Below the pieces are notes generated by a model. The model saw only the letters and a list, made by a program, of their open reading frames with translations. It ran no database searches and was not told the origin of the DNA. 64,000 nucleotides of DNA from Psettodes erumei (taxonomy: Eukaryota; Chordata; Actinopteri; Pleuronectiformes; Psettodidae): assembly GCA_016785225.1 (NCBI GenBank), contig JAFBJZ010000871.1, positions 1,674,001 to 1,738,000 on the forward strand, in the 5' to 3' direction. A program made the position numbers and the translations under genes. Positions 46,301 to 59,499 of the stretch are shown here, piece by piece. Position 1 is the first letter of the stretch. Every line of letters begins with the position of its first letter.

Positions 46301-47250
46301 ATCCGCTAGAGGGAAATCCACGCTGCGTTTGTGCCGCAGACAGAAAGGGATATTCAGAGAGCTGGAGGTTCAACCTCCCATTAGTTCCAGCGAGAGGAAG
46401 CAAGGCTGAAATCGATTCGCCGTCGCCCTTCAAGTTAGCGGGCCAACTGCGTTTCACACGCTTTAATGTGCCACATTTTTCTTTACTGGCAAAGGAGAAA
46501 AAAAAGTGGGCGAGGAAAAGGCAAATATTTGCAGCGTGTTTCCCCCAGAGTGACCTCGTATCCAACCACCTTCGAGAAAAAAGTGAAACTTTCTTAAACA
46601 TTTAAAAACATGGTCATTTCCTAACCCCCCCGATAGGATGTTCTGCAGTTCCCCTCAGCTCCGCCGAGCGTTTCGGCCTCTTTCAGCTCACTGTTTCGGT
46701 CGCGCAAACCCACAACGTCAGCGTTTTTTGGCCTGGCCTCGTGGTTCCCATCGGCGTACTTTAGGGGAGGATGCGGCTGCCTTCAGCACGATGAGCTGTA
46801 CCCAACCTGCCCTGTACCAAACCGCAGATGGAGAAAATGAAATATGTAAATGAGCGTACAAATGTACGGCCCGTTTTGTTCACAAACAACAAGCCACAGG
46901 CCTCTCAGGTGCGGAGCGAGTCGTCCCCCGTTCAGCGCGCGCCGCAATGTTGGATGAATTAAGTAGCGCGCACGCGGAGCCCAAGCGGTGCACAAGCGCA
47001 ACACCCTAATTAATATGTCACAGAGAAAATATTTTAATGGCTTACAAATGGGGGTGACTGCACACTGCCCCGTGCCATTTATTTACAGTGAGGCTGAGAC
47101 TTACTGGCATGAGGCAGCACATACGGCAAATTCTTAGACGTCTAAATTAGAGGGGGCCCGGAGTGTCGTGGCTGCAGATACATGTGTGTAACCCCTGTGG
47201 TCTCCGAGCCCCCTCCTTCAAATTTGCGTCTTCCCTAATCAGAGCCAAAT
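43400..47250. other. Gene-free region, moderately GC-rich
   Basis: No exon with both good splice signals and a recognisable product. Several patches (43570-44000, 46200-46600) have mixed composition with homeodomain-type TAAT/ATTA motifs and few simple repeats, as conserved non-coding DNA often does. This cannot be proven from one genome. Confidence 0.35.
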
Positions 47251-47258
47251 GGATTTTT

Positions 47259-47262
<4 letters not shown>

Positions 47263-47297
<35 letters not shown>

Positions 47298-47352
47298 CAG
47301 CTTTGGCGATATAGGCAGAGAGAGAGTGAGAGAGAGAGGGGGAGAGAGGGGA
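47263..47352. repeat. (CT)n followed by (GA)n, inverted arrangement
   Basis: A CT run at 47263-47294 and a GA-rich run at 47318-47352, about 24 nt apart. They are complementary and could pair as a hairpin, or form triplex DNA. Confidence 0.85.
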
Positions 47353-48501
47353 AGGAAGTCATTGTATTCAATGAGAGCCTTCCATTTTTATTTTTTATAG
47401 CCACGTCACATTCAGTCCCACCACCACACACGCACGTACGCACGCACACACACATTAACGCAGCAACGCTTACAATTACCAGCGCTTTCATGTATCGCAG
47501 TCAGCGGTCGGAGGGGAAGGAGGGCCAATTGCTTATAATTAAGAGGTATTTGTTTGGGAGCTGTGGGGTGCTAAATTCTTCATACACATGGCACTTTTTT
47601 GTCATATTAGCAGCGCTGCAGGACAAAATGTCTAGTGCAAATGTGGCGCAAAAAAATGAGCCGAGGTTTGTTTGTTTTATTTTAATAAAAATACTGGAAG
47701 CTCTATGATTTCCTGGAGATATTAACGTGGTAGAAGAACTCTAAACGTGACAGTTCAAGTTGGTACCAACATTTTTTATTTTTTATTCCAGGGAAAACAG
47801 GCCGCCAGAGGTGTTTAAAGTGAACGCACCGGTCGGAGCGTCAGCAAAGCTGTCGCTGCACTTTCAGTCTCATTTGCGCCTAATGCTGCATGGGCTCCAC
47901 GCCTCACCCAGCACATGCTAGTGATTTATTAATTAATGCTCATGCCTACAGTTAAAGTTTACTATGTGTTTGTTTTTCAATAGGTTTTTCACACTGGACT
48001 GATGCAACCGCTTGGCAGCTCAGGTTCCTGCAGTGAGTCTGGACGAAGGAGGTTGGCTTTGGGAGGACGGCGTCAAGGTGAGCCGGAGGAGGGAACGGCT
48101 GTAAAAGATGTATCGGTCTGTTATCGTGTCCCCTTTAACTTTAAAAAAAAACAAAACAACTAAAAACAAATGTTCCATTGGAACAGAGGCCTCGGCACGT
48201 ACAAAACAGATAAAAAAGATTAAAAAAAAAAAAAAAAAAGATATCACTACTTAAACGAACGATTTTTTAAAATTTATTTTCAAGTTCTACCTCACAGTCC
48301 TCACAGTAGAACAAAGGCGTTTGTGCTCAGGGTAAAAAAGTAACATAAAGCAACAAAAATGGGGATATTGTCTGTGCAGCTTAAACACTGCTAAATACAC
48401 ATCAGTAATTTATTTTTAATAAGGACTGCAGTATCTACAGAAAGACTTTGTCGGCTCATCTCCGGAGGCAGCTGATCAACAGAGAAGACTAAGTCTAATT
48501 C

Positions 48502-48503
<2 letters not shown>

Positions 48504-48590
<87 letters not shown>
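48504..48590. repeat. (GT)n(GA)n microsatellite
   Basis: About 36 GT units running into GA units; the longest microsatellite in the window. A short (GT)n run follows at 48706-48723. Confidence 0.95.
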
Positions 48591-49109
48591 CAGAGACAGT
48601 GCACGGGGGTATTACTACCATAGTACTGTCATTTTGTCCTGCTGACATGGCAGAAAACCGTCTGGGTCACAGAGTCAGCTGGCACCACCGCTAATGGGCC
48701 TGGCCTGTGTGTGTGTGTGTGTGTTTCTGACACACTAATGGTTTTGTTGCATGTGTGTCTATTCAAATTGATTGGCGAGTGTGCATGCAAATACACACCA
48801 CAGGTCTTGTGCTTGTATGTGTGTGTTTGTGTGTCCTTCCCTGCCCCTGCCAGCCCCCGGCTCTGCGCTCCGTCCACAATGAGCCGCGCTCTGAAACGTG
48901 GAGCCGCGTGATGACAGGCCGATCGGCGGGGGACAATGCGCTGTAATTTGTGAGGGGCCTCGCCGCGAGAGGAATGATGGGTAATTAAGAGAAAGACACT
49001 GAGAGACGAGGCGGGGGCTCGGTGACAGGCAACAGGTCATTGGCTGTGTGTAACGACAAGCCAACAAACCCTTCTCTGGTTCCCCTGTAACAGGCTGGTC
49101 CCCTGCACT

Positions 49110-49113
<4 letters not shown>

Positions 49114-49160
<47 letters not shown>
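49114..49160. repeat. (CA)n microsatellite
   Basis: About 24 CA units, opposite in orientation to the (GT)n run 550 nt upstream. Confidence 0.95.
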
Positions 49161-49162
<2 letters not shown>

Positions 49163-49526
49163 GACCTGATGCCCCAACTGCATACCACATATTCATGCTA
49201 ACTGGGTTTTGAGTGGTTGGTGTTTTGTCTTTAATGGAAAAAGGGAATATTGCATATTTTAATGATACTTAAAGATAAATGCATTTTATTACGACCTCTT
49301 ACTTTCATAATTCCGGCCGTCACGTCCATCATTTCAGATTAGATCGCGCAAACTCCATCACGGTGACGTGGCTTTGTTTTCTCTCATGTATCTACAGTGT
49401 CTCACTGTCAAATGTCCACGTTAAATGTGACCAACGTTTGGGGAAAAAAAGTAGTCATCCACTCCTGCGCAGCTCGAGTGGTGTCGTAGGTATTTAATGT
49501 GTTCCAGCAGGTGCAGGTTTACGGTA

Positions 49527-49565
49527 AACCGATCAGCCACAACATTTAAACCAGTCACCAGTGCG
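49527..49565. repeat. Short fragment of a dispersed fish repeat
   Basis: AACCGATCAGCCACAACATT followed by TAAACCAGTCACCAG resembles a motif that recurs in many fish genomes (ACCGATCAGCCATAACATTA then ACCACTGAC). Only the fragment is present and the family is not named. Confidence 0.35.
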
Positions 49566-50164
49566 TATTTGTTGCCTGTTTTGAGAGAGTTCATTCTGAA
49601 GCATCAGTAATGTGATTTTTCAAACTTATTTTGCAATTTTCAGTCATTTTCTGTGGCCTCCTGGCTTCACTCCGAACATGTACACAGTAGTATTTATACC
49701 TTCTGTTTTTCTTTATCTGTTTTTTTTAAGCGTTTCTATAGTAGGCTATATCACAAAAATGCAGCTCTTGCAAAAAAAAAAGGCTGTGGTTGAAATCCAA
49801 TATGTATGAAAAGAGGCATTTAGCCTTCCAGAAGATCTCAAACATTTTCTTTTTGCTTTGCATTTCTTTTCTTCCTCTCCAAACCTTTTCATCTTGCGGA
49901 GGTTTCACCGCATTACTACAGGGACCTAAAACCGCAGGACCCAATCCTCAAGGTACGCAGCGCATAGGCTCCGTTCCCACAGACTTTAAAAAAAAAAAAA
50001 CAACCAAAAAAACAGAAAAACATATCAGCCCATGTCTGCACATCTCTCCCTTACGTCTCCCTCGCAGCCAGTAAATCACCAAAGCTCACTGCCGGCCCCA
50101 TTAAATAAACGTGCTGGAGTCGCTGACTAATTGATAGCGTTACAATCTGAGCTGGTTCATAGTG

Positions 50165-50520
50165 GCGCTAAATTGAAAACACCGGGGGAGGAAGACAGGG
50201 GGATGTAGGTAGTAAAGAGAGGGAGGAAAGGCCTTTGAGGAGGGAGACAGGGCATGGGGGGCAGGGAGGGGGGGGGTTGTTTGGAGGAGGCAGGGCATGG
50301 AGGGAGGGAGAGGAAGAGGTTTTGATGATAGAGACAGAGGAGGAGGAGGAGGAGAGGAAAAGACGGGGTAAAGAGGATGCCGATAGGAGAAAAGGGAGGA
50401 AAGGCTGCTGAGGAGGAATTTCAAGGAGAAACCCAGAGATAGAGGGAAAGAGAGGGAGGAGAGGAGGGGCAGTGTCAGGACGACAGAGCGGGAAAGGCAT
50501 CCGAGGAGGAGGAGGTTTAG
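50165..50520. repeat. Long purine-rich (G/A) tract
   Basis: About 350 bases in which the + strand is overwhelmingly A and G (GGAGG, GGGAGG and GAGGAGGAGG units). The long frame on the - strand that crosses it encodes only Ser/Pro/Leu-rich low-complexity sequence and is not a gene. Confidence 0.8.
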
Positions 50521-51599
50521 GCCGCGTCCGCTGAAGTTTACGTGCGAAAACGTCTGCGCCGTCATTTTTAGGTCGTTTCTTTTTAAGGATTCCTGTCACT
50601 AGAGGAATCCCAAAACACTGCATCAACAACCTCTCCTCTTTTCCTGCTCTTTTTATTTGTGCGATTTTTTTCATCCTGTTATTGGCAGCTGAGCGAGCAG
50701 TAAAAAGTTGCACATGATACCTGTTAAGCAAATGGACCAACAAGGCGTCCAAACTGAATGACAAAAATATGTCACGTCAGTACCTAGCGCACAAATCAGC
50801 CACGCGGGGACCAGACTTGTCAAACTTCGGCGGCTTCACAATTCACAATTCACACTTCACAATTTCAACTTCCCAATTTGTATTTCATTTCGTTTCATTT
50901 CGCGTCGTGACCGGCATGACGTCTTGCAGTTGGAGGCACGGCGAGTTGTTTTTGAAACTCTTCCATCGTTATTCGACAGCGCCAGGTCAGATACGTCGAC
51001 CACGTTGCCTCTGTTACAGCGTATGTATCCCCAAGCTGATAAAACTTTCATCAGTCCACTTCAGCCACATAACAACAGCTGCCACTTACTAACTATATGC
51101 TAAAAATTGAAAAAGCGTTTACGTTTAGGCGTGTCCTCAGGATTTGCGCCCGTTGGAGAGGCCGTCAGAATAAATGCTTCGCTCTCGAATTAGTTTTGAG
51201 ATTTTTCATTTTCAAATAATGCAGTGGCTATACTCTCAGAGGATGGAGTAGACAGATGGAGGGAGAAAAAGAGAGATAGAGAGCAGGAAAGGGAGGAGGG
51301 GGGGGGTGGACGTTGTCTTTGATCTCACCGCATGTCTGCCATGCTGTTTTCCTTCAAGGCTTCCTGGTAAGTTTCAGTAGACACCAGTGGGTCCGCTCTC
51401 TGGGATCGGATGCTAATGGATCAGTTAAAGGGCCTATTCTTTATGGCCGGGCTAAGTGTTATCATCTGGGGTTAAAGACACTGACCATGGAGCAAACTCC
51501 TGCCAGATAGCAGCTCCTCTGGGGGATTACAGTAGGCCCTTTGCCAAAGTAAGGAGCCAATTGAGGGAAAGTGGCTCTTATTCTTTGTTTTGTTTTGGT

Positions 51600-51700
51600 T
51601 CATTTATCTCACTTAGATCTCTCCCTCTCCTCCCTCTCATTTTTTTCCTCTTTCTTCTGTCTCTCTCTCTCCCTCTCTTTGTCCCTCTCTCCTGTTCCCT
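51600..51700. repeat. Pyrimidine-rich (CT)n tract
   Basis: CTCTCCCTCTCCTCC-type sequence with interruptions; imperfect simple repeat. Confidence 0.75.
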
Positions 51701-53177
51701 CCGCAGACACGCATCAGGGAATACCTTTCTAAATCTCCCTCGAATGCTGTTTGAAACCATTTGTCAGTTGTGCGAGACAGAAAGCTGAAGACGGATTCCA
51801 GAGGTTGAGGTGACCCCTTTCATACGGCAGTTTATCCGTGGGACCTGTCAGGGCCGGCTGCTTCCAATACGACGCAGGGCCCGTCAGATAAGGATCACAA
51901 AGACAGAGACATGCCTCCTAAAGTGATCATTCTCCGCCTGTGTTTTTGTTCAACGAGCTGGATTGACAGCTCATAGGCTCCCTCTAATTGAATGTGATAG
52001 ATCCAGTCATTACGTTAATTGGCAGCTGGTTTAGATCACGACCTGTCACACTCGCTCAGAGGCTTTATGGCATAATTTCTGCAGTCAAGTGGGAACGCTC
52101 GGCCTCGCAGGGAACACCGGGGTCCGTGAGAACGGGCCGGACCTCTCGGTCGTGACTTTTCGCCACGTCATTGTTAGCGAGCGTGCGTTGTGCCAGTATG
52201 TGCGGCTGCCGATGCAAAGAGGGGGCAGGTACCGGACGTTAACTTTTTGCATTAGTTTTGCAAAACGAGTCAGCGAATCACTTCTTTTTTCAAGTAGCAT
52301 CTTACTTAACTTAAGTGTTCAGAGAACAAAACCTACCGATTGTCGACAAAACAAACCCAACAAATAAACTTATCTTTCTAACTAACAAGTGTTAGTTGGT
52401 TACTGATCCCCACAGTTGTTCAAAACACCTCAGTGTCACACCATTGCATTTATAGTAAATCCCACCATGCATCATCCATCGACCTTGACAGAGGCAATCG
52501 TGTATTGAAGAGGCTGCTTGAGTTCTTCAGGGTTCAGCAGTTTTAGCAGTTTTAGCCCGTTGGCCTAAACCTTTCCCCTGACCCGTGAATATTGTTCCTG
52601 ATTCCGACTGCCTGCAGACTTTGAAGAGACTTGCTGCTGCAGATTGGTTGAGTTGTGCAACTTTTAACCATCAAACCTTGTTCCTTTACTCTCTGAGAGC
52701 TGTCTCCAGCAGTGGAAGGTAATATCATTAACTCTTGTTTGGCTTCTCTTTCTATCACTTCTTTGCCTCCACTGAATTTAACATGTTAACCAGGTAGCCC
52801 CAACCTGGCCGGCCCGGCCCGTCGCTTTCCGATAGCATGTCACTATAGCACCCAGTCTGCCCCGAAGGAGAAGTACTGATCAGATGTAAAGTAACCTCTT
52901 CTCTTGTAAAAGCAAAGCTGGTTGAAGCTCTCTGCAAGCGACTGTCACCACTCACTCATGCAACAAACCACATTCAGCAGCACAGAAAACTTACATATAT
53001 CAACTTTCTCCAGGTTACTTTTTATTTCTGATACCCATAAATGACACTGCATACAGTTTTGTGGAAATTGGCTTATTCATTGTAAGAAATGCATCACATG
53101 AATGCAATTGTCACTCTTAAGATATGTTGAAAGCACTTGTTGTGTTTTTAAATTAGCAGCTTTATGTAGCCTGCTGC

Positions 53178-53178
<1 letters not shown>

Positions 53179-53242
<64 letters not shown>
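53179..53242. repeat. (TAA)n microsatellite
   Basis: About 21 perfect TAA trinucleotide units. Frames through it encode poly-Asn or poly-Leu and are not genes. Confidence 0.96.
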
Positions 53243-53244
<2 letters not shown>

Positions 53245-53249
53245 AGGTG

Positions 53250-56200
53250 ATGAAATCCATTGTTTTACTTCCACTCAACACCTTCATATCGTGTTGGTGC
53301 ACCCTTCACTGTTGCAGCCTGAAGAGGTGCACAACATCCAATACTTAGAGGTCCACACCCAGAAGCTATACCACTGTTGCATAATTTGAAAAAAGAAGTA
53401 AGCAAACTCTTACTTAAAAAAAAAGAAAGACTAAGAGGTTAAATTTTAAAAATTGTTCCAACCACATTACAAAAACTTGGGGGGAAAAACATGTTCTGGC
53501 TGAATTGCAATGTGTTTTAATTGGAGCTCTGTTCTGCAGAAGAAATTAGTTCAACTTCTGGGGCTTATCCAGAGTGACACAGTTTCTGGATGGAGATTAA
53601 AGGATATTACTTTTGGAGAATATTTTTCTCATTACTGCATCCACTGTGATAGCAGTTCAGTCTGCCCCCATTTTTGGGGGTGGGAAAAAACGTAATCTAT
53701 TTATAATTTTCCATTTTGGTTGGCTGACCTTTAACCCTAAAAACAGGTAAGGTGAGTTGCTTTTGAAAATCCCTGAAAAAACGCTGATGCGCTGAAAATA
53801 AAGCATGCGCGTTCACAGGCCCGACTCTCAGCAACACGTCCGTACTTGTCAATCAGAAAGTATTGCTGTGCAAACCTGAAAAGGTCCCCGCTGCACACCA
53901 AAACATCTCAGTCAAGTAGATGACGGGACCTGTCGTAAAACAGCCAATAACACATGTTTCAAATTGGCCATTGGTTATAGATTGGTTTACAAGGCTGGCT
54001 GGTTATCGGCCCAGTGGCATTTCCCCATGTTGATAAAGCACCAGGGAGTTGTGGGTCAATTACTTTGCCACAGCAGAAATTCCTGCAGACAGCCAATTAA
54101 AGCTCTTGGCCTGTAGTCATGCAGTACGCTCTTCCTGTTGACGGCTCACGCAGTTATTCTGAGCCCCCGGCAGCTCCTCGCTCTGCCGGTGTAAAACTTT
54201 ATTCTAAGTCCTGTGCTATTATGAGAGCGCTTTAGGAGGTCTCCATAGTTAGCTGAAATTTCTTTGAAAAAAAAAAAAAAGGCAAAGCATGTGTACTTGT
54301 GCGCGGTGTGCAGGCGGGTTGTTCGGTGCAACGCGGTGATTGAGTTTCTCATTCGGAGCTTTTAAGTCACTGGAAAGCATATGCAAAAAGATAAACACAA
54401 CATATAAGGAAATAAACAAAATCAAAAATGGTTAAAATGAGTTCATCTGTTCAAAGGAGCCGTCTGCGCGGAGATGATTGGAGTGTAAGCCAAAGTGGTG
54501 CCGAGTGTAGACAAAAGACGACAGGAGATGATTGCAGGGAATCAGTTTTCCATTCTGCCCTGCCTGCCTTGTCACAATGGCCTCCGAGAGCAAACCTATG
54601 GTCTGCAACAAGGAGGATAAACTAAAAGAGAAGAAAAAAAGCACTCGCTGTCACAAGCTTTTATTATGAAGTCTTTTGTTCACATACGGCTGCAAATTGT
54701 TGTTTTTGTGACGTGACGCAAACGGACCATAACAGTAAACACTGGTCCATTGTGGGATGTCGACAGAGGTTTGGAGATCAGCAGACTCTCAGGGAAGGGC
54801 AGGAGGAGCAGCGGCTGACGTGTTTGTGACAAGAGTACAAGTAGCGTGCAAGTAAGCACGATGCCTCGTGTCATTTTTGCTTTAATCATCATCGTAATTA
54901 AAGCTCAGAAAAAAACCCTCACGCTTATGTCACTGTACTTAAAAAAAACAAAAAAAAAAAAAGAAATGTATATGCAGCCATCGCGATCATCCATTCTGCA
55001 GAAAGTGCAAAACTTCAGCGGCTCACCTGCACTTGGTCACGACCATATAATTCGATCAGATTCAGTCACACACCTACGAGGGGCCTGTCTGTCTGCGTGC
55101 CAGGGGCCTTAAATAAAAGAGAGGCGGTTCCGTGGATCGCTGTCATGCCTGCAGCTATGACTACATGCGCAACCACTTTTGATCACTTATTACAGGTCTA
55201 TAGACACTGCGGGTGTCAGCTGATCCACGCCGACACGCACAAGAAGCGGCACCCCGGGAGAATCTCCCTTTAAAACCCAATTATCCCGTGGAGCCGGTGT
55301 CGTTTCAAAGGCCAACAGTAGAAGATGTTGGCCCTCGATAAGGGCCACATGTGTTCCATCACACTTAATTGAAGCAGGGTTTCCTGAAAAAGAAACAAGC
55401 CTGGAGCGATATGACAAAACAAACAGATTTAAGGACATAACAACTGTATTTGTAATAGGAACGTTTTTCATGGTGCATGGAAATTGCTTTTCGTTGGGGC
55501 ATATTTCTCTTCAAAAAAGAGCTTTTCTCATAGCCGAGCACGGCATGTTGAATGTGTGCGAGAGCATTTCTACCTCTTTTTTTTTTTACTGGACATCATC
55601 CTGTCTTGGAGAGCACACCATGACGATAGGTTTCCAAACCTTCCCAAATTTGATTACAGGTCTTCAAAAACCTCAAACAATGCCGTGGCAAACATGTCAC
55701 TTACGGTCACAAGCCAAGGTCTGTCTCTCTGTGTTTTTTTTTTTTTTTTTTTCCTTCTCTTCTCCTTCTTTTCATCCTTATGATTTCAAGTTAAGAATAA
55801 AGACATAAGCCATGTGTTTTAACAGGAAACACACAGAACAAATTTACAGTAAAAAAAAAAAAAGCTGAGCTGCATGGAGGAAAAACATGAATCCTAATAT
55901 AAACAAAAACAAATTTGAATGTAGTGGCTTTAATTTTGGATAGAGTTACTGAAATCCCTGTTCAGCCATTTCATCATCTTTTTTGTTTAAATGCACCTTT
56001 AAAAGTTCACGTTTAGGAGTCATTTAACTTGAGAAAAGAAAGACTGACAAAATGTAGAGTCAGTGCAGATGACAGTTATTCTCTGTTTCATCCATAAAAA
56101 AAAAAAACTCCAGAAGCCCTCTGGATCTGGATTCATAGTGCTGCTCCCAGTCCATTCCCATGATCTGTAGGATGTATTTAGCATTCACAATTTCTCATTT

Positions 56201-59200
56201 ACGGGGATATTATTACCTCCCTGGCACCGAGCCCCGTTTTTCGGAATCCCTCCCTTTAATGTTAAATCATGTGGACATTAAAGTCTTTCCTTGACTTACA
56301 AGACATGACATCTCTGGAAACATACAACCCAGGTCAAAGATGGAGCTCGTTAAAGGATTGCACACAACCACAAATTCACAGAGAGAAAAGGGGATAAAGA
56401 GAAAAAATGTTTAGTTAACTCAGACTTGAGCCGTCGGGGGGAAGCTTGGCTTTGTAACTGGCCGCTGGAGATGAGAGACAAAGACAGTTTTGTGCAGACT
56501 GCTCAATAAGGCTCCCCTGTCTTACTCAGTTTATCACAGGGAAATTGTGTTTGTTATCGACAGTGGCTTTTAACATCCACCACGAGCAATGAGGGGATAT
56601 GACTGTAAGAAGATAAAACCTCAAAATTACGCACACTGTACTTTCCTCCCCTCTGATGTTAAATTAAGACCATGTTTTTAAAGTAAGGTCAGATATGATT
56701 AAAAGCTGGTGCAGCTATTTGATCACAAACTTTTTTTCCCCCTGTTTTCAGTGGCACCGAACAGATGCAATATTGGCTCTCTCCTTTTTTTTTTTTTTTT
56801 AAATCAAGCATATCCTCTCTTTTTCCTCATCACTGAGGTATTCGTGATCCACCTTCAATTATCGCTAAACACGGTAACCTGAAATACGCATAATACACAT
56901 CATTGAGCTGGTGATTCTCACCTTCAGAGTACAAAGAAATCTCAAATTGAGTTGTTTAGTCTTCACAGCGTCCACAGCCAACAGTCAGCCAGGCATAACT
57001 ACAGCTAACTATTTGTCTCATTAACTGCAGTTTGTATCCCATTAAACCAAGCCAGAGAGACACTTAATGATCCCACAGACGAGCAAATTACAGAGTTAAT
57101 ACTGCGATCTTTAATTAGACTTTACTAGCCGCCTTCAGAGTTGGAAAAGTTATTTTAAAGTCTCTTTTTCCCCAAAAAAAAAATCCAACAGAGCAGGCTA
57201 CAGCTCCACGAGACAACTTTACACATCCCATAACTGGTCAATAATCCTATTTGCTTCATTTGGAACGCAGTTTTTTTTTTTCTCTCTCCTTCTCTCCCTC
57301 TCTCTGCTAAATTGCCCAACATCATGATGCAATTTGGGTTTTTTAATCACCGTTTTAGCAGTTACAGTGTGGCTGTCCGATTTCCTGCAACAAAAGTGTG
57401 TAGCGCCATTAGCGCGAGTAATTCCACACAGCAGGCCTCCAGTTGTGCATGTGATCGGACGAGAAGAAAACAACAAGGTTCACAATGGAAAACCTGAGCT
57501 AATGTCCTTGATCGTCCCACCTTGTTGTGGTTGTTTTCTGGGGCAATTACATTCTTTAGACATTATGGGGGAGAAATGCCCGCAGATGGGGTATAATCCC
57601 TTGGCTCTGTTCCTCTGTGGGAGTGTGTGTGTGTGTACATGCGTGTTTGCATGTTCATGCAGACTCACGCTGAGTTTCAGGTGTGTTTAGCGTTATAGCA
57701 GCTTTGTGGAACCCTGAATGGTGTGATAGTCCCTTAAGAAAACCGTAAATGGGTCTGGAGGAGCGCTGGAAAGTTATTGCAAGGTCAGCGTTGAGTCATG
57801 GAGCTGTTGGCAGGCCGCTGGGGAGCGTGGCGCAGCGCTGGGATAGTTTGCTACTGTGTCATCGTTGCATTAAGGGATGTCAAGGTTGGGCATTTTAAGT
57901 GCTCCCACAAAGAATCCCCTATTCTCTCTGTGCTTGTCTGCACAAGTCATTTTGTGAACAACCACGCACCTATATTAAAGTGTATTTTTACATGGACCCG
58001 CTGCCATATGCCTGACAACATGGAGGCTAACCTCACCCCTTTTGGCCCACTCCACATTTCAGTCCAACGCAGAAGTCAAACAAGCAAAGCCACGCAGCGG
58101 GTCAGATATTGAAAATGGTGCACTTATGGAGGGAAAAGCAAAACAGAGAGAATTCTCATCCTGTTTTAAACTTTGTCTTATATAAACGTAGCCGGGGCCG
58201 GGGTGATATCTGATAAAATAGATCAAAATTACATTATTGGCTTTTATAGCCCACTGAAAACATAGCCCAAAGGTATGCTATTTGGCAGAGAGCAGCTCGT
58301 AATATGTCTAAGAATTGTTACCATCTGGCTTGACTGCAGGGAATGCTACTCTCTTAAAAACCTCAAAGTCAGAATGATACAAGTAAAATGCAGCATTCAT
58401 AAGCAGGTTGGCTTTTTATGGACGCCTGTCCACATCGATTTGGCTCCACAGTGTCTTGAAGATAACTTGGGCTATTTAGAAGTAATCTTTTTTTTCCCCC
58501 CTTTCTAAAATCAGGTTACTCCTCCATCTCATTCCGACATTATACAGCATCCAAATATGGTGCTATATATGTTCTTTGTGAAATGTGTTGTTTTAGTTTA
58601 CTATCCAAAAAGTTGACTTCCAATAAGCCTTTTAGTTACAGGATACCACAGAGATAAGGTAGAAACCAGAAGGCCAGTATCAGTTTCTGGGTTTGTCTGG
58701 TTGTTTCATATAATACAAGCGCCCCAAAAAACACAAACATACAATGGTCTGACAAGAAAATGTTATCCTCTGACATTTTAACCCCCTTTTTTCTGAGCTA
58801 CACCCTTCTAATCGCACTCCTGTACACAGTTTCAGCCTCCATTACCTTATTATGAGATTACAATGTCAATGTGCTCAGAACTGTGACAATTACAGTAAGT
58901 GGTGGAGTAATTTTCAGCATTAAATGGGGTCTTTGTGAGCCATGTTGCTGTATATTTCCGTGGCCTGTCATTGTGGCCGTGGCCTGCCAGGGCGTCCTGG
59001 CAACAACTCGACTGCATTCTCATATGTGCAATAAGACGAGCAGGTTTACAGATTTGCGTGTTTATGCACGGGAACGTATTCTCACATGCATGCAGTGTCA
59101 CTTATTCATATTCGCTAACACACAGAGTCATACTGACTGGCTGGGATCATCCCTGAGTGTGTGTGTGAGTGAGAGTGTGTGTCTGTGCTAAGGCCTGTGG

Positions 59201-59300
59201 CATATGAAACATGAGCCGCTGTTTAGCAGTGTGAACCGTGGGGGAGAGGGAAGGGGGAGGCTGTTTTCTCAATGCCTCCTTGACCTGTCACTATTGATGA
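53250..59300. other. Gene-free region
   Basis: AT-rich, with poly-A/T runs of 10-16 nt (for example 55738-55751 and 56787-56800) and no recognised exon or transposon. Reading frames here are shorter than about 120 codons and show no family resemblance. Confidence 0.4.
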
Positions 59301-59318
59301 TGTGTGCATGTGCGCGGA

Positions 59319-59460
59319 TGTATGTGTGTGTGTGTGTGTGTGAGTGTGTGAGAATCCAGCAGACATCTACAGGGGGACAGCTGCCCCCCCCACCCCACCC
59401 CACCCCACCCGCCGATATCTACTCATGCCACACACCCCCCCCCACCCCCACCTCTCTGCC
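59319..59460. repeat. (GT)n run followed by C-rich tracts
   Basis: A GT-rich run at 59319-59349 is followed by CCCCACCCCACCCC-type sequence at about 59383-59411 and a second C tract at 59432-59452. The complementary strand has many G runs and could form G-quadruplexes. Confidence 0.75.
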
Positions 59461-59499
59461 TCCTCTCCTCCCCTCTCCTGGCGCCCCGGTATGAGAGAG

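Noticed and set aside
46116..46605. Opposed frames of 161 (-) and 132 (+) codons
   Set aside because: Neither has a recognisable domain or good flanking splice sites; overlapping frames on both strands suggest chance in balanced-composition DNA.
47163..47708. 181-codon + strand frame
   Set aside because: Runs through the CT/GA repeat (Ser-Leu and Arg-Glu repeats) and a CA-rich run; no conserved segment.
50168..50764. 198-codon - strand frame
   Set aside because: Mostly translation of the purine tract; Pro/Ser/Leu low complexity, no splice structure.
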